A DNA stretch of 64,000 nt from the NCBI GenBank assembly GCA_963682025.1, contig CAVMKG010000136.1:25865-89864 (forward strand), written 5' to 3'. Shown in pieces: positions 46,771 to 57,228 of the stretch (its first letter is position 1; each line of letters begins with the position of its first letter). This stretch comes from Cordilura impudica. Lineage: Eukaryota > Arthropoda > Insecta > Diptera > Scathophagidae. A program made the translations under genes and the position numbers. The notes beneath the pieces were generated by a model that made no database searches, was not told the DNA's origin, and worked only from the letters and a program-made list of their open reading frames with translations.

Positions 46771-46954
46771 ACTAAAGTAGTGCGAGTCGGTGCATTATTG
46801 TGGTGCAAAACTCAAGAGTTATCCACCCATAATTCTGGCCTCTTTTTGCAAATAGCTTCGACGCAATCGATGTATAAGACTCAAATGCAAGGGCAGTCAC
46901 CGAATAACCCAACCTGGCAAATAAAACACAGTCTCCTTTCAGCTCGATACACAT

Positions 46955-47872
46955 TTACCCGCGACATTCTATAGCTTCGATATCCTGTTTATAGTAAGAA
47001 CTGTCTATCTCCTTCAAATAGCAATCAACCGCACATTCCACCTCTTCATTGTTGGCAAATTTTTTACCAACCACCAAGCCTGGAGACAAAGGTGCGTGAT
47101 GAATCAATCTGAACTTTAGTTCATGGATACTGGTGTGTGAACTGGTATATTGTCTTGACGAAACAAAACTTCCTCTTTTGCCAAATGCAGCCTTTTTTCC
47201 CCTCAAAGTTATCACCTAAACGTAGCCATAAGTTAAAAAAATACTCGCGTTGATTTTTTTCCTTTTTGAAGATAATCAATAAAAATTATTCCCCGCGTAT
47301 CCCAGAAAAACAGACATCATAACCATGCCTGCAGATAGAACTGTCTTAGCCTTGCTTGGATACGATTCTTCCATTTCAGCCCACTATATTGACTATTCCT
47401 TTGTCTCAGGTGTGAAGTCGTGGACCCATATCTCATCCATAGATACGAATCGACGCAAACCAACTCCAAATACATCTTCACGACGCTGCTTTTGTTCTAT
47501 TGTGGGCAAACGTGACACCCATCTTGCGGGCAGCTTTCTCATCTCCTAATTTTCGGTCAATATGCGATGTATAGCACTTTTTTAAATGCCTATCACTTCA
47601 CTATCACTTCTCACTCACCTTCAGTCGACGATCATCCAATTCCATTTTGTGGATTTTTTTAAACGTTTGTGGTGTGGCCACCTCAATTGGTTCACCACTT
47701 CTGTGATCGTCTTGGCCTCGTTTTAACTCTGCCACCCAATATTTAATAGTCGTAGATGAAGGAGTAGTCTGTCTCAGAGTAAAATATAGCTCGGCTTTAA
47801 TATTGGTTGGACTGAGACCATACAAATGTATTAGATAACGGCGACCAATTTTGTTTCCATATTTGCATATGG
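46955..47872 (-). pseudogene. mariner transposase, near full length but degenerate
   Basis: Minus-strand order: LYGLSPTNIKAELYFTLRQT near 47825; KYWVAELKRGQDDHRSGEPI; KKIHKMELDDRRLKVSE (47604 onwards); a small duplicated insertion near 47590; then HRILTEN, a degraded PARWVS, RRFVSMDEIWVHDFTPETK near 47420-47460, FIDYLQKGK near 47275, and a C-terminal ELKFRLIHHAPLSPGLVVGK followed by FANNEEVECAVDCYLKEI and YYKQDIEAIE. The SPDLAPSD catalytic Asp box is altered to SPGL. Several frameshifts; inactive. It abuts a Helitron protein relic at 47878. Confidence 0.78.
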
Positions 47873-47877
47873 ATGGC

Positions 47878-49110
47878 TCAAAAAACTAATAAAAATAAAC
47901 AACGTGACGTCTTGAAATTTATAACATACATACTAGCTGCTCCGCAAACGTTATTCTGCTCAACCATTGAAAAACAAAAAACAATTTGATGATACATTTG
48001 GTCCTGTATCTTAAATGTAGTTGCTAAATTGCGAACATCGTCATTATGCATGGTTTTGGTGGCTCGAAATGATGTCATTTTTAAGCAAGAATTGAATTTA
48101 CGAATTTTACGCAAAAACAGTTTCGATTGAGATGTGGCTCAATGGTTCTGGCGGCAAATTCAGTGGTGGAAGTGAAACTTTTCCTCACGCGCAGCAAACA
48201 CCGGCCGACTCAGGCATTATTGGTATTCTCAGTCCCTATTTCCGATGACAATTCTGTGGTTTTGTAGAATAACCGCGTATGTCATAAAATCAAAATGTTC
48301 AGGGGAGCCAAAAACGTTATATTTGAAATTATGGGCTCGATATAAAGTTTTTAGAACATTTTATTTAACAGTCCTGCAGATATGGGTAATAAATACTTTA
48401 TATAAAATTTTAAGTCAAAAATCGTCACTTAAATTGTGTGCAAATAAAACAACTTATGTCGACAAAAGTCGTTTTCTCTGAAAAGGAAAACTACCAACAC
48501 AACCACCCATGTAGCCGTAAGTTGTTGTTGCTTGAAAAATGAATTTTTTGGTTCGTCAACAACAAGTTAACGGGACTTTGAATTAGAATATAACAACGTA
48601 TCAGGAATAATAGTGACAAAAAATAACAGAAATAAACACACAAGTTTTTATAAGTGGTTATACACTGAAAAATAATCCAAAATTATTTTGCATTTTTTTT
48701 TTCATTAATAACAACGTATGTTGCTATGTGTCGTTTTCTGAGAAAACAATTTATCAGCGATCAAACGTAGGTTGACATACGTCGTTAGTGCTGCAAATTA
48801 ATTTAATAAACATTTAAGGTACGTCGTTATTTAAAGAAAAAACTCAGAAATGGTCAACATTAAAAAAAAAATTTAACACATGTAAGGAGCGTTAAAAATT
48901 AATATATTTGGCATCATTAACTCAAAACTGACAAAAATGGACATACGTGGTTATTCCAGAAAACCACAGAATTAGTGGATGTAACAAATAGTCTATATCC
49001 GGCTCATATTCGAACGCATGAAGGTGAATTGATGTACGTATTAAAGCACGACGTTCTTACATACGCTGGCAATCATGTACTCAGTTTGCGTTGGTGGCTC
49101 GTTGACGTGT
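47878..49110 (-). pseudogene. Helitron Rep/helicase-type protein, N-terminal fragment, split by a MITE
   Basis: The minus strand upstream of the MITE (48974-49110) reads RRALIRTSIHLHAFEYEPDI and DYLLHPL. Downstream (47878-48249) it reads ESAGVCCAxGKVSLPPLNLP, then PEPLSHI, KIRKFNSCLKMTSFRATKT and TTFKIQDQMYHQI. These fit the segment before and within the Helitron helicase-like N-terminal domain (CCxxGKVxLPxLxxPPEPL, then NSxxxMTSFG, then FKIxGQIYHxxGSL). It has frameshifts and stops and is cut off by mariner at 47872. This is the only trace of an autonomous Helitron protein in the window. Confidence 0.7.
48250..48973 (-). mobile_element. MITE with 33-bp terminal inverted repeats, copy 2
   Basis: Ends AATTCTGTGGTTTTGTAGAA at 48250 and the inverse TCCAGAAAACCACAGAATT at 48973, with CGYGTATGTC at the inner edge. 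The interior is the reverse of copy 1 (14660-15429), with about 45 bp less. It sits inside the Helitron protein relic. No clear duplication of the flanks. Confidence 0.8.
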
Positions 49111-49569
49111 CTTTCTTTGTCTCAATGCATTAGGTCGAAATCGTCATTGAGATGCTCTCGATTTTGGGCATTGTTAAATATGGAATGTCCGCAAATTGGG
49201 GTTCTGCCGTTCTATTTAACCGGCGGTTATGGACTGTTTGTGAATTCCAATATTTGCTACTCCTACGATGACACAGCATTACCTTGTGAGAACTTCACAA
49301 CAAATATATATAAATAAATTAATTAAGTTTAAACTATTAAGAATTTGAACGAAATTTTGTTTCGCAGAATCAAATGAGAATTGGCAGCTTAAATTTGTAC
49401 TTTATGAGGATTGTAGCTCCTGCATGCATCATTAAAAATATCTGAAACGCGATTGCATCACTGCTTACCAGATCCACTTGTGCACCTTAACCAACCAAAG
49501 ATCAGCAACAACACATAAATGAATAAATTAATAAAAAAAAACATTTTCTATTGGATTAAATTGTGAATC
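49111..49569. other. No recognised gene
   Basis: Possibly more of the Helitron protein relic on the minus strand up to about 49300, but motifs could not be recognised. The rest is AT-rich. Confidence 0.35.
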
Positions 49570-50065
49570 TAAACCATTCTTGAGTTTTAAAAAAAATCAG
49601 TCCAGCCGTTTAGGAGGAGTTCCGTGAAATACAGACGGAAAGAAGAAATAAATATGTAAAGATAGACCTCACATAAATTTGCGAAGATCTCCCTGTCACA
49701 GTACTCGAGATATGTGTTATTCAGCATTTGCTTGGTATGGGAAGTGCCACGCCTACTGGTCCCATACCGTCCATTTTCGGCAAGGCTATTCAAATTAATA
49801 AGCTGTGAAATCAGCCATACTCTCCCTTTAATATTATTATTCAAGGTATCGGATATTGTAGCTTCACTCTGTATAGGAGGTGCCACGCCCACTCATCTCT
49901 TTTCAGCAAGATACCAGCAGATTCCATCCAAAATTTCAAATGGGATTGAGATTCGCCATTTGAAATTGAGAAAATTTCAACTGAAATTGAGCAGACTAGA
50001 AATTAAATTGAGATTTTTCATTCTAAATTGAGAAAATTTCAATTGAAATTTAGAATTTTTATTTG
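49570..50065 (+). repeat. Dispersed repeat (CCACGCCC family) with a GAAATTGAGA array
   Basis: Contains CAGCCGTTTAGGAGGAGTTC (49605), GGGAAGTGCCACGCCTACTG (49739), GTATCGGATATTGTAGCTTC (49846) and AGGAGGTGCCACGCCCACTC (49876). Then comes an array at 49934-50065 of imperfect units of about 22-30 bp built from GAAATTGAGA and its inverse TTTCAATT. The same parts occur at 53900-54370 in another order. A piece of the CCACGCCC motif is also at 63832. Class unknown. Confidence 0.55.
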
Positions 50066-50189
50066 AAATTGGTGAAATAAACATAATGCATAAAGAAAAC
50101 TGACATCAAATAACATTAAAAGAAGAAAAATTAGAAAGAGCAAATGAGAGATTTAAATAAAGAAATCTATAATATTAATGTGACCGATG

Positions 50190-52754
50190 CACAGTGGCGC
50201 CATTTGAGTTTTTTCGTTTCAAAAATCATATCTTTTGAACCGAATAACATAATTGTACAGTTTAAACAGCATATGATAGATAACTGTTCAGCCTATGAAA
50301 TGAAGGTTTGGAAAGGGTGCTACGCTTTATAGGGGCCTACTTATGGGTTATCAAATTTAAAATTTGTAGAAAAATTAATTTTATGGTAACTAAAAAAAAT
50401 TGTTTTTACATTTTTAGATTGTTTTTATTTTTTTTCTTTAGGGTTTTATGTTTTAAATTATTACCCAACAAATTAAAAAAAAAATTCTTCTTTTTTAAAT
50501 TTATTTTTTCAATTTTCTGTAAAATATTCATCACAATTCGTAAGAGAAGGTATATCTAAAAGACTAATCATTTCTAAACTATAATTATTTTCTAACTCTA
50601 TTCGTGACTTCACATGCCGCAGGGAAGAAATAAGTGGATCGGAAGATGCTGCGAACATGTTGAAGAGGTCCTCATTTTGCCTTACCCTTGATGCTTTGAA
50701 TGTGTTCTGCTATCTATATTTTTTATAAAATTTGTTAAGAGACTCCTGTGTTTTTTCAGAAAGCTCTCCAATTGGCAAAGACTGGTACTCAATTATATCT
50801 TTGCTATGCGCCAATATTCAACTTCTTCTGTGGATACATTTCTGCTAAAAGAGATGCAGTTTTCGATGCATATTCTCCATATTTTGTAGAATTGACATTT
50901 TCTTTGCAGTTTAAAACATTCAAGATCGTTCCCAATCTTTTCACGATTTGATTGTCAATTCCAGTGATTCTAGTTACTGCCTCATCATTTTCAAAAAAAC
51001 TCCTAGAAGTGTTTCCATCGTTTGAGTTACCGTATCCGTGCTTGGGACAGTCTACTTTTAGTCCAACTTGTTTAAAAAAAGCATTCAGTATTTGCTTCTT
51101 TCTGATCTTTTCCTTATCCTTTATTGATGTATTTTCATCGATGTTTTCCTCCTCTTGTGGTAGGGTATACGCCAGTTTTAGCAAGAACTCCATACTCCTT
51201 ATCCTTGCGTGCAATATTGACATTCCATATTCGTAATTCTCCTCGTTTGTAGAATCGTTTAAATTACCAAAGTTCTTCTGACTCTTTTTGCAAATCGGGC
51301 ATGACAATGTTGAGGTTGTTTCTGTCAGTTCGTTTACGACTTTTCCGTCAACCATGGTCAGGTGGAACTCCTAATTGCATTCAATATATTTTCCTTCTCC
51401 AATTTGCAGCTTTGTAGGCTTAATCTTGCTTATTTGTTCTTCAATGTCCTTCACCGTGGTCCTTATGAGTTCTGCCGATTCCCTTGCAAACTGAAACATT
51501 ATTGGTCGGCAATAATGCACTGATGACGGACGTGGATTTTTCCAGTGTAGGGAAACATCAGATTTTAGCCGCAAAGGAACAACAGATGCCATAAACATAT
51601 TTCCGTCCGATATTGTAGCGTCATCGGAATATATCCTTTGCTTATAAACGCTTTGTCCGGATGGTCCATCGCAGCCCCATTTGCTGATCAATGTCAGTTT
51701 CTCAGGAAGAATTTTCACCTCATTTTCAGGAAGACTCTCCAACAACCATTTTGCTGTATGGCCCATGAGATCCTGCCGATTGGCTTTCACAGAGACGTCC
51801 GATAAATGCTTCGTGGTCAAGTCATTGGTGGCATCGGCAAGTTTCCTCTTTCTTGTGAAAATTGAACACTCCTCAATACTTTTTTTGGCCTTCGTTTTGC
51901 TCCTCTGGTTGATGTGGTGGCTTTATCTACTGCCAATATATCCAGGATGGTGTCTTCATTAAGCCAGTCCTCACATTTGGAGTTGAAGTTCTGAATGGGT
52001 CGATTAGATTTCACCCATTTTGCCTTAATATTTGCATATATCAGATAAAAATTATTTTTTATAATTTCGCTTCTCTCAATATTACCGTATAAGCTATCAA
52101 GTTCTTCTAAAGCAGCTTCCGTGAACCGACTTAAAATGCAATTTTCAAACTATTAGATCAAACTACTGTCAGTCAAAACATGTAAGGGATGTACGCCATA
52201 CAATTTCTGCAACCATGTCTTTTTAACCTTTTTTACCTCTAGAAGCCAAACGGACACGTACGGGCAGGTAAAACCTTTTGAATTATGTAAAGAAATAATC
52301 AGAGAACATGTTTTGCAAATATGGCAAATTTAGAAAAATATGGATTTTTTTTATTTTCCGTCAAAGTTGAAAAATAGTGAAAAAACGGATAGTTTTTAAA
52401 TAGTGATTTACCTGGAGAAACACAAAGCAAACAGTTAATTTTTTTTATCATTATACATTTAATAAATACATCAATCAATACAAACAAAAAATAAGGCGAT
52501 TCGTTACCTATTTTTCGTGATATTACACCTGAAATCGCAACAAAATGACAAAAAATTGTGGGTTTTTTTTGAAAATCGAAAGTCGGTCAACTTTGAACGG
52601 TTATATCTTCTAAACTAAAAATGTGATATTATTAAGAGTAGCATATTTGAAATCGTTGAAAAGTTTCCTATAACATGGGTTTATTCAAAACTTCGTCGGC
52701 GCATACGAAAATTTTGATTTTTGCAACCTCGTTTGCTCTACGGGCGCCACTGTG
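50190..52754 (-). mobile_element. Transib DNA transposon, copy 3 (internally deleted, both tips present)
   Basis: The tips are CACAGTGGCGCCATTTGAG at 50190 and its inverted partner ACGGGCGCCACTGTG ending at 52754; the perfect inverted repeat is 12 bp. CAAAAATC lies 23 bp inside the left heptamer (50220-50227) and 24 bp inside the right one. The flanks CGATG (50185-50189) and CGATT (52755-52759) are a one-mismatch 5-bp target duplication. The body is near-identical to copy 2 but about 690 bp shorter. It is inserted in a Helitron-like element. Confidence 0.88.
50509..52120 (-). pseudogene. Transib transposase, deleted copy
   Basis: Near-identical to 17648-19651 where present. The start region is lost in a deletion (copy 2 equivalents of about 17323-17710). 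A second deletion removes about 310 bp between HLSD and VSVKANRQDL. TAG near 51371 replaces a Tyr codon (AATTACGAG becomes AATTAGGAG). A deletion of about 17 bp near 50820 removes the VHK zinc histidine region and shifts the frame. The first Asp (KWGCDGPSGQS), the second Asp (MVDGKVVNEL) and CPIC are still readable. At the codon where copy 2 has its lone stop, this copy has TCA, which shows the stop in copy 2 is private. Confidence 0.88.
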
Positions 52755-53074
52755 CGATTTTGACCAAACGCATATTATTTGAAAGGTATTTCTTTTTAGC
52801 CGTTTTGCAGATTTACAGATTTAAAATTTTTTTCCTTTATTTTGAGTAAATTTTATTTAAAGTTGCTACTAACATATACATAAAATTGTACAATGCTATG
52901 CGTGTGTTTATTTAAATTGTTAATGTGTTTGTAATAAAAACGAGTTTGTTTTTTGTGTTGATTTGTGTATTGGCTATAATCGATTAGCATACTTTTAGGG
53001 TTTTATTCAATGAAAAAATAAAATTTGCACTCGAATTTCGAGGGCTGGAATCAGCTTGTTGATATAAATATATT

Positions 53075-53915
53075 ATGAGATAAGCACACATATAAATAAA
53101 TGCTACATAGTTTTCGACTTGCATATCCTCCTTTTGTAAATCTTCTGGGTACATGGTTGTTGCATTCTGAATGGCTCTGCTGCAATCTGCAATTGTTACT
53201 ATTGCTTTGGAGTCATATGTTCTGCTTTCTTCTTCAGTGTTTTCGGTGGTCTAACAAATGGAATGGTCATGTTTGATTTCACATGGCTTTTGATTTTGAA
53301 CCTTAGATTTTCCATTGGGTTCAACATAGGGGAGTAGGGGTTCATTCTTAGCAGAGTAGCAGTAGAGTTTTCAAGAACTTGCTCCAGTCTGCCATGACAC
53401 AGAGCATTATGGCAAATTAAAACGAGCTCAGATAACTTGTTACCGGTTTCTGCTCATTTCTGTAAAAGCCCTTCCACATTGGCAGTGTTCGCTGTAAATA
53501 AGCTATTTCGTCTACCCATTAGAAGAACACCAGATGCTTCTTGCTTCCCCTAGATATTCATTGCATTTAGTAACGTACTCCATACGTTTCCTCTTATCAT
53601 CAGGGCTATTAATTGGTACAGGTTCCATATGAAGGGCTTTTATGGAATAAAGTCTAACATGCAACATCCAACTTCAAAATAATTTTTTTCAAAAATCTGT
53701 TTGCGAGTGATATCTAGCTTTTCTTCCACCCATGATAGTATTATGTCCACTTCTTCACCAGTAAAAGAATGCGGTTTTTACCTCCTGTTTTTGATGGGAT
53801 TTTCTTCGCTTCGTTTACCCAACGATGTGCAATTTTGTATGGAATATTCAATGATACAGCTAATTTACACCAATCGTTTCCCCTGTTCGGACACGATTTC
53901 ATATGTATTTTCTCA
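53075..53915 (-). pseudogene. IS630/Tc1-mariner superfamily (DDE_3) transposase relic
   Basis: The minus-strand N-terminal part near 53880-53700 reads NDWCKLAVSLNIPYKIAHRW, VNEAKKIPSKTGGKNRIL and a frame-shifted EEVDIILSWVEEKLDITRKQ, a helix-turn-helix segment. The catalytic part (about 53640-53230) reads ANTANVEGLLQK, VLICHNALCHGRLEQVLENS (family DNAPCHSR; the second catalytic Asp is His here), then LLRMNPYSPMLNPMENLRFK, which keeps the final Glu, and IKSHVKSNMTIPFVRPP. Several stops. Different subfamily from the relic at 1682-5940. Confidence 0.7.
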
Positions 53916-54370
53916 ATTTCAAATGAAAAATTCTCAATTTAAAAATTTCAAATGAAAAATCGCAATTTCATTTGGAATTTTCCCAATTTCAAATGGAAAA
54001 TCTCAATTTCAATTGGAACTATCGCAATTGCATTTAAAAAGTTCTCAATTTCAATTGGAAATGGTGTAGATAACGGATATTGTATGGGAGGTGACACGAC
54101 CACTTTTCGGATCCCACCCATTTTCGGCACGGCTACTCATAGTAGTAACAAATGACCTCGCACAACTTTTCAAAGCTCTTCCTATCATTATTTATGATAT
54201 TGAATACTTACTTGGTATGGGAGTTGGATCCAGTCAAATTATGAGTTTAAGCCATCTAGGGACCACCTAAAGCACTCACAAAAAATTTCGTAAAATTCAA
54301 TACAGCCGTTTAGGAGGAGTTCAGTAACCAACACATGAACAGAAGAAATATATGTATAAAAAGATATATT
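53900..54370. repeat. AATTTCAA array and CCACGCCC-family dispersed repeat
   Basis: 53909-54060 is an array of about 22-30-bp units alternating TTCTCAATTTCAAATG and AAAATC, the inverse orientation of 49934-50065. It is followed by ACGGATATTGTATGGGAGGT, CACGACCACTTTTCGGATCC, TTTTCGGCACGGCTACTCAT and CAGCCGTTTAGGAGGAGTTC. Related to 49570-50065. Class unknown. Confidence 0.55.
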
Positions 54371-54371
54371 A

Positions 54372-54860
54372 TTAGGTTGCCACTTTCCAGCAAAGTAATT
54401 TGTTTCATACTACTGCCGCCATCTACACTTCAGGTCAAGTTGAGCTGGGGCTGTCATCGTATATAGCTTACTCATATTTATGCAAAATAAATTTAAAACT
54501 ATTACAAATTTTTGAATCCTATTTTAATTATTATTTTTCGATTACATATTTTCAAAAAATTACAACTAAATTTGAATATTTTGTTGGACTTATCGATTTA
54601 TTATATTTCTTTGTATTTACAATAGAATTTGATTGCTACAAATCTAGCTCGGCTTTAATATTGGTTGGGCTGAGACCATTCAAATGAAAGTATTGAATTG
54701 CATAACGGTGGCCTATTTTATCCATGTTTATAAATTCACTGAGATCCTTAACTTTAAACTTAAAACATGTTTTATAGGGTTGCCACTTTCCACAAAACTA
54801 CTGCCGCTATATATACGTCAGGTCGGGTTGTTATTGGGCCGCCCTCATATGCTATTAAAT
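54372..54860 (-). pseudogene. mariner fragments (N-terminus and terminal-repeat-like ends)
   Basis: The minus strand from 54725 reads MDKIGHRYAIQYFHLNGLSP followed by TNIKAEL, the mariner N-terminus. TTAGGTTGCCACTTTCCAGC (54372) and AGGGTTGCCACTTTCCACAA (54776) look like mariner termini and lie in direct orientation. GTCAGGTCGGGTTGTTATTG (54821) is shared with the mariner end near 31985. The rest of the gene is missing; the stretch 54440-54640 is unassigned AT-rich DNA. Confidence 0.6.
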
Positions 54861-54869
54861 TTAGTTCCC

Positions 54870-56455
54870 CAAATTAATTATTGTGGTCAAAAATGAAATC
54901 ACGTTTCCAGCATTATTTCTTCCACCTAACTTTTCATTCATATTTTACATAGAATGCAGTAATTCGAAGTTAATCGGTATATTAAAAGGGTCTTACAGGG
55001 TACGCCCCAGGACAAAATACTCCAAAACTGTCAGTATTATGTGGTTAATTCTTTAGGGAAGACTCAGTATGCAAAAGTAACCACTTGCAATGGAATATGA
55101 AATTAAAGGTCTAAAAGTTGTTCAAATTTTATGTCAATTTTTATCATTATACCAGTCTGAATTTATGCGAAAAGTTCAATATCGTAGATAATAGAAAACG
55201 TTCCCCCAAATTTATGCAGAGGAGATGCACCAAAATAGATAACTTCCTTTTCAATGAACTTCCTCTCTTAAAAAAGTCAGAATTTATGTCATGATTAGTA
55301 ACTGACATGTTGTCAGACTTGTTTTTTTTTTTTTGTAATTTTTTTCGACATAAAAACCAATTTTCATTAGAATTTATAGAGCTTCCGGTTTATGTTTCCT
55401 TTTATTTTAATTTAAACAGTAAAAAACTGTTACAATTTAAATGGATTATTACATTTTGTTAAAAAAAAAAATGATAAAAAAAATTCATTTTAAAGTCAGC
55501 AGGATTTTGGGCAAAAAAAACCTATGGAAAAAATTCAATAAAATTAACTTGGAAATTATGAGCGTGTCAAATAAAAAACAAGACTCTAACAACCCGTCAG
55601 CACTTACATATACTCGTTTTTTTATGTAAAATTTCAAACAAAAACATCTCTTTTTTTGTAACAATTGAAATATTTAAATGCGTAGAAAATTTTAGTATTT
55701 TTTGTCTAATTTTTTTCTATATGTTTTTATACGCTTGTTCCTAGATTTCTATGTGGGGTCGTCTGTGTGTGTACATTATTACCCTGTCATATTGAGGGGT
55801 GTTTTATATGAAATTTTCGCTTTTTGTGTTCCTATTATTTTAGCCCACCCTTCGTGCTGATTATCACCATAAGTATTTTGTAGCTAAAATTAAAAAAAAA
55901 ACTAAGCTGTGAAAATGTGTATTTTTTATTTCAGTTTTTTTTTATTAAAATTTAATTTTTTTACCAAAAAAATTTTAGCTGAAATAACAACTGCTTGATT
56001 TTAATTGTTAGATAAAGTCAAATAGATTTATGTTACAATTATGTTTTCATATTTAAATGAAATAAATCTAAAAAAACAAAGTTTTAATGTTGAAAGGAAA
56101 ACATGACAAAAGATTCTGACGTGTGCACTTCATATTTAAATTCTGAATAGATTCAAACGAAAAAATCCCATAAAACCAAAACTAACTTACATTGGCTCTA
56201 CAATTATAAAATGGTTTATTATATTTAGGATTCTTTGAGAACAGCAGTGTACTTTTTGTTGTGAATACTACGAACAAGTACCCTTTTGGAAATGGTTGGA
56301 AAATCACGAAAATTATAAACTAAAATATCCTGTTATTCCGTTAAGACATGAAATTGTTAGGTCCCGGATCAATAATAAAATATTATTTTCCGATCATGGG
56401 TTTTTTTAAGATATCGTATATTTGACACAATCGACGATATAAAAAAATATTGGTC
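54870..56455. other. No recognised gene
   Basis: AT-rich DNA with many A and T runs. No protein family, repeat of this window or structural RNA recognised. Confidence 0.45.
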
Positions 56456-57010
56456 TGGCTCAAATATTTTTATACCTATAACAGTACGTGGTGGGGGTAT
56501 AACGAGCTTGGTTTCATGTTTGCAACTACCCACCTTTCATTATATCGAGCGACTCAGAATCACTATCTTAGTCGACTTAGCGATGTCCGTCCGTTTATCT
56601 GTCTGTTTGGTCGTCCTTCTGTGTGTCCGTATCAACCTTGTAATCAAACTACAGGTCGTTAATATGAATATATTCTGATGAAATAAAGTGTATAAGCCAT
56701 AGGACGAACGCTATTGAAATTTTTGAAAATCGGTTCATGTTCTGACCTACTTCCCCTACAAATAATCATAATCAGACCGACGAAAATGGTCAAAAAGTCC
56801 ATGTAATTATGTATGTGTCGATATATTTGGTGTGTGTGTATTTTAGCCGCTAATCAGTAGTCGAAAAAGAAACCCTGTAGGACCATTTTTTGTTATAATT
56901 CCCATGTAAAGCTGATTCCGATCTCCACTTAATCTACCAATAAAACAAAAATATTGCATACATTTTTTTTTTTCAAATTTGGTTTATTTGTCTACCTTTT
57001 TGAGAACATT
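56456..57010 (+). repeat. mini-me/DINE-1-like family A element, diverged
   Basis: Starts near TTTTATACCTATAACAGTAC. Core ATGTCCGTCCGTTTATCTGTC and TCCTTCTGTGTGTCCG, then TTGTAATCAAACTACAGGTC, GACGAACGCTATTGAAATTT and CCGATCTCCACTTAATCTAC. The 3' palindrome end is not found; it fades near 57010. Confidence 0.6.
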
Positions 57011-57228
57011 AATAACTGCGCTGAAAACTTTTTGTCAACAGCGGCGGCGGCGGCTGATGAAAATATGTCCTGTGCTGGCTTGAGTCCAATTTTCATATAG
57101 AAAATCCAAAATCGAACAACAATATACAAAATCTGAAATGCCAAAAATAATATTTCACCAGAAAAATATTATTTTTTTTGGGTTATCTTATCTTGTAATA
57201 TCGTTACTTTTACTTTACATGACATCTT

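Larger units (their letters stand above)
40930..46935 (-). pseudogene. mariner transposase (second subfamily), split by the I-like retrotransposon
   Basis: The upstream part on the minus strand (about 46784-46880) reads LHHNNAPTRTT, where the second catalytic Asp is Asn. It continues on the other side of the retrotransposon (41176 downwards) with LVLRDYFIPKQLKYSVDLAL followed by CDFWLSNKLKTPF. A C-terminal end near 40960-41020 has KPANYFEGDEINLNE. The normal family reads LHHDNAPSHT and APCDFWLF. The reading frame joins across the 5.6-kb insertion after removal of one 13-bp target copy. Frameshifts and deletions elsewhere; inactive. AGGTTGGGTTATTCGG near 46910 looks like its mariner-type terminus. 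Confidence 0.7.
50166..53058 (+). mobile_element. Helitron-like non-autonomous element, copy 4, split by Transib copy 3
   Basis: The left part is TCTATAATATTAATGTGACC to CGATG at 50189. The right part from 52755 (CGATTTTGACCAAACGCATA) goes to the hairpin CTCGAATTTCGAG, then GGCTGGAATCAGCTTG at 53058. The left part lacks the usual AGGCTAGGCGATTTC segment, and about 20 bp between GACCGATG and CGATTTTGACC of copies 1 and 2 is also missing, so the target was a shortened variant. Confidence 0.7.

Noticed and set aside
48974..49317. Plus-strand open frames that look like a small real protein (for example a GVLPFYLTGGYGLFVN string faintly like a glycosidase)
   Set aside because: The minus strand of the same DNA, at least up to 49110, carries Helitron protein motifs (FEYEPDIDYLLHPL) that continue across the MITE into ESAGVCC..LPPEPL. 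The plus-strand frames are shadows or chance.
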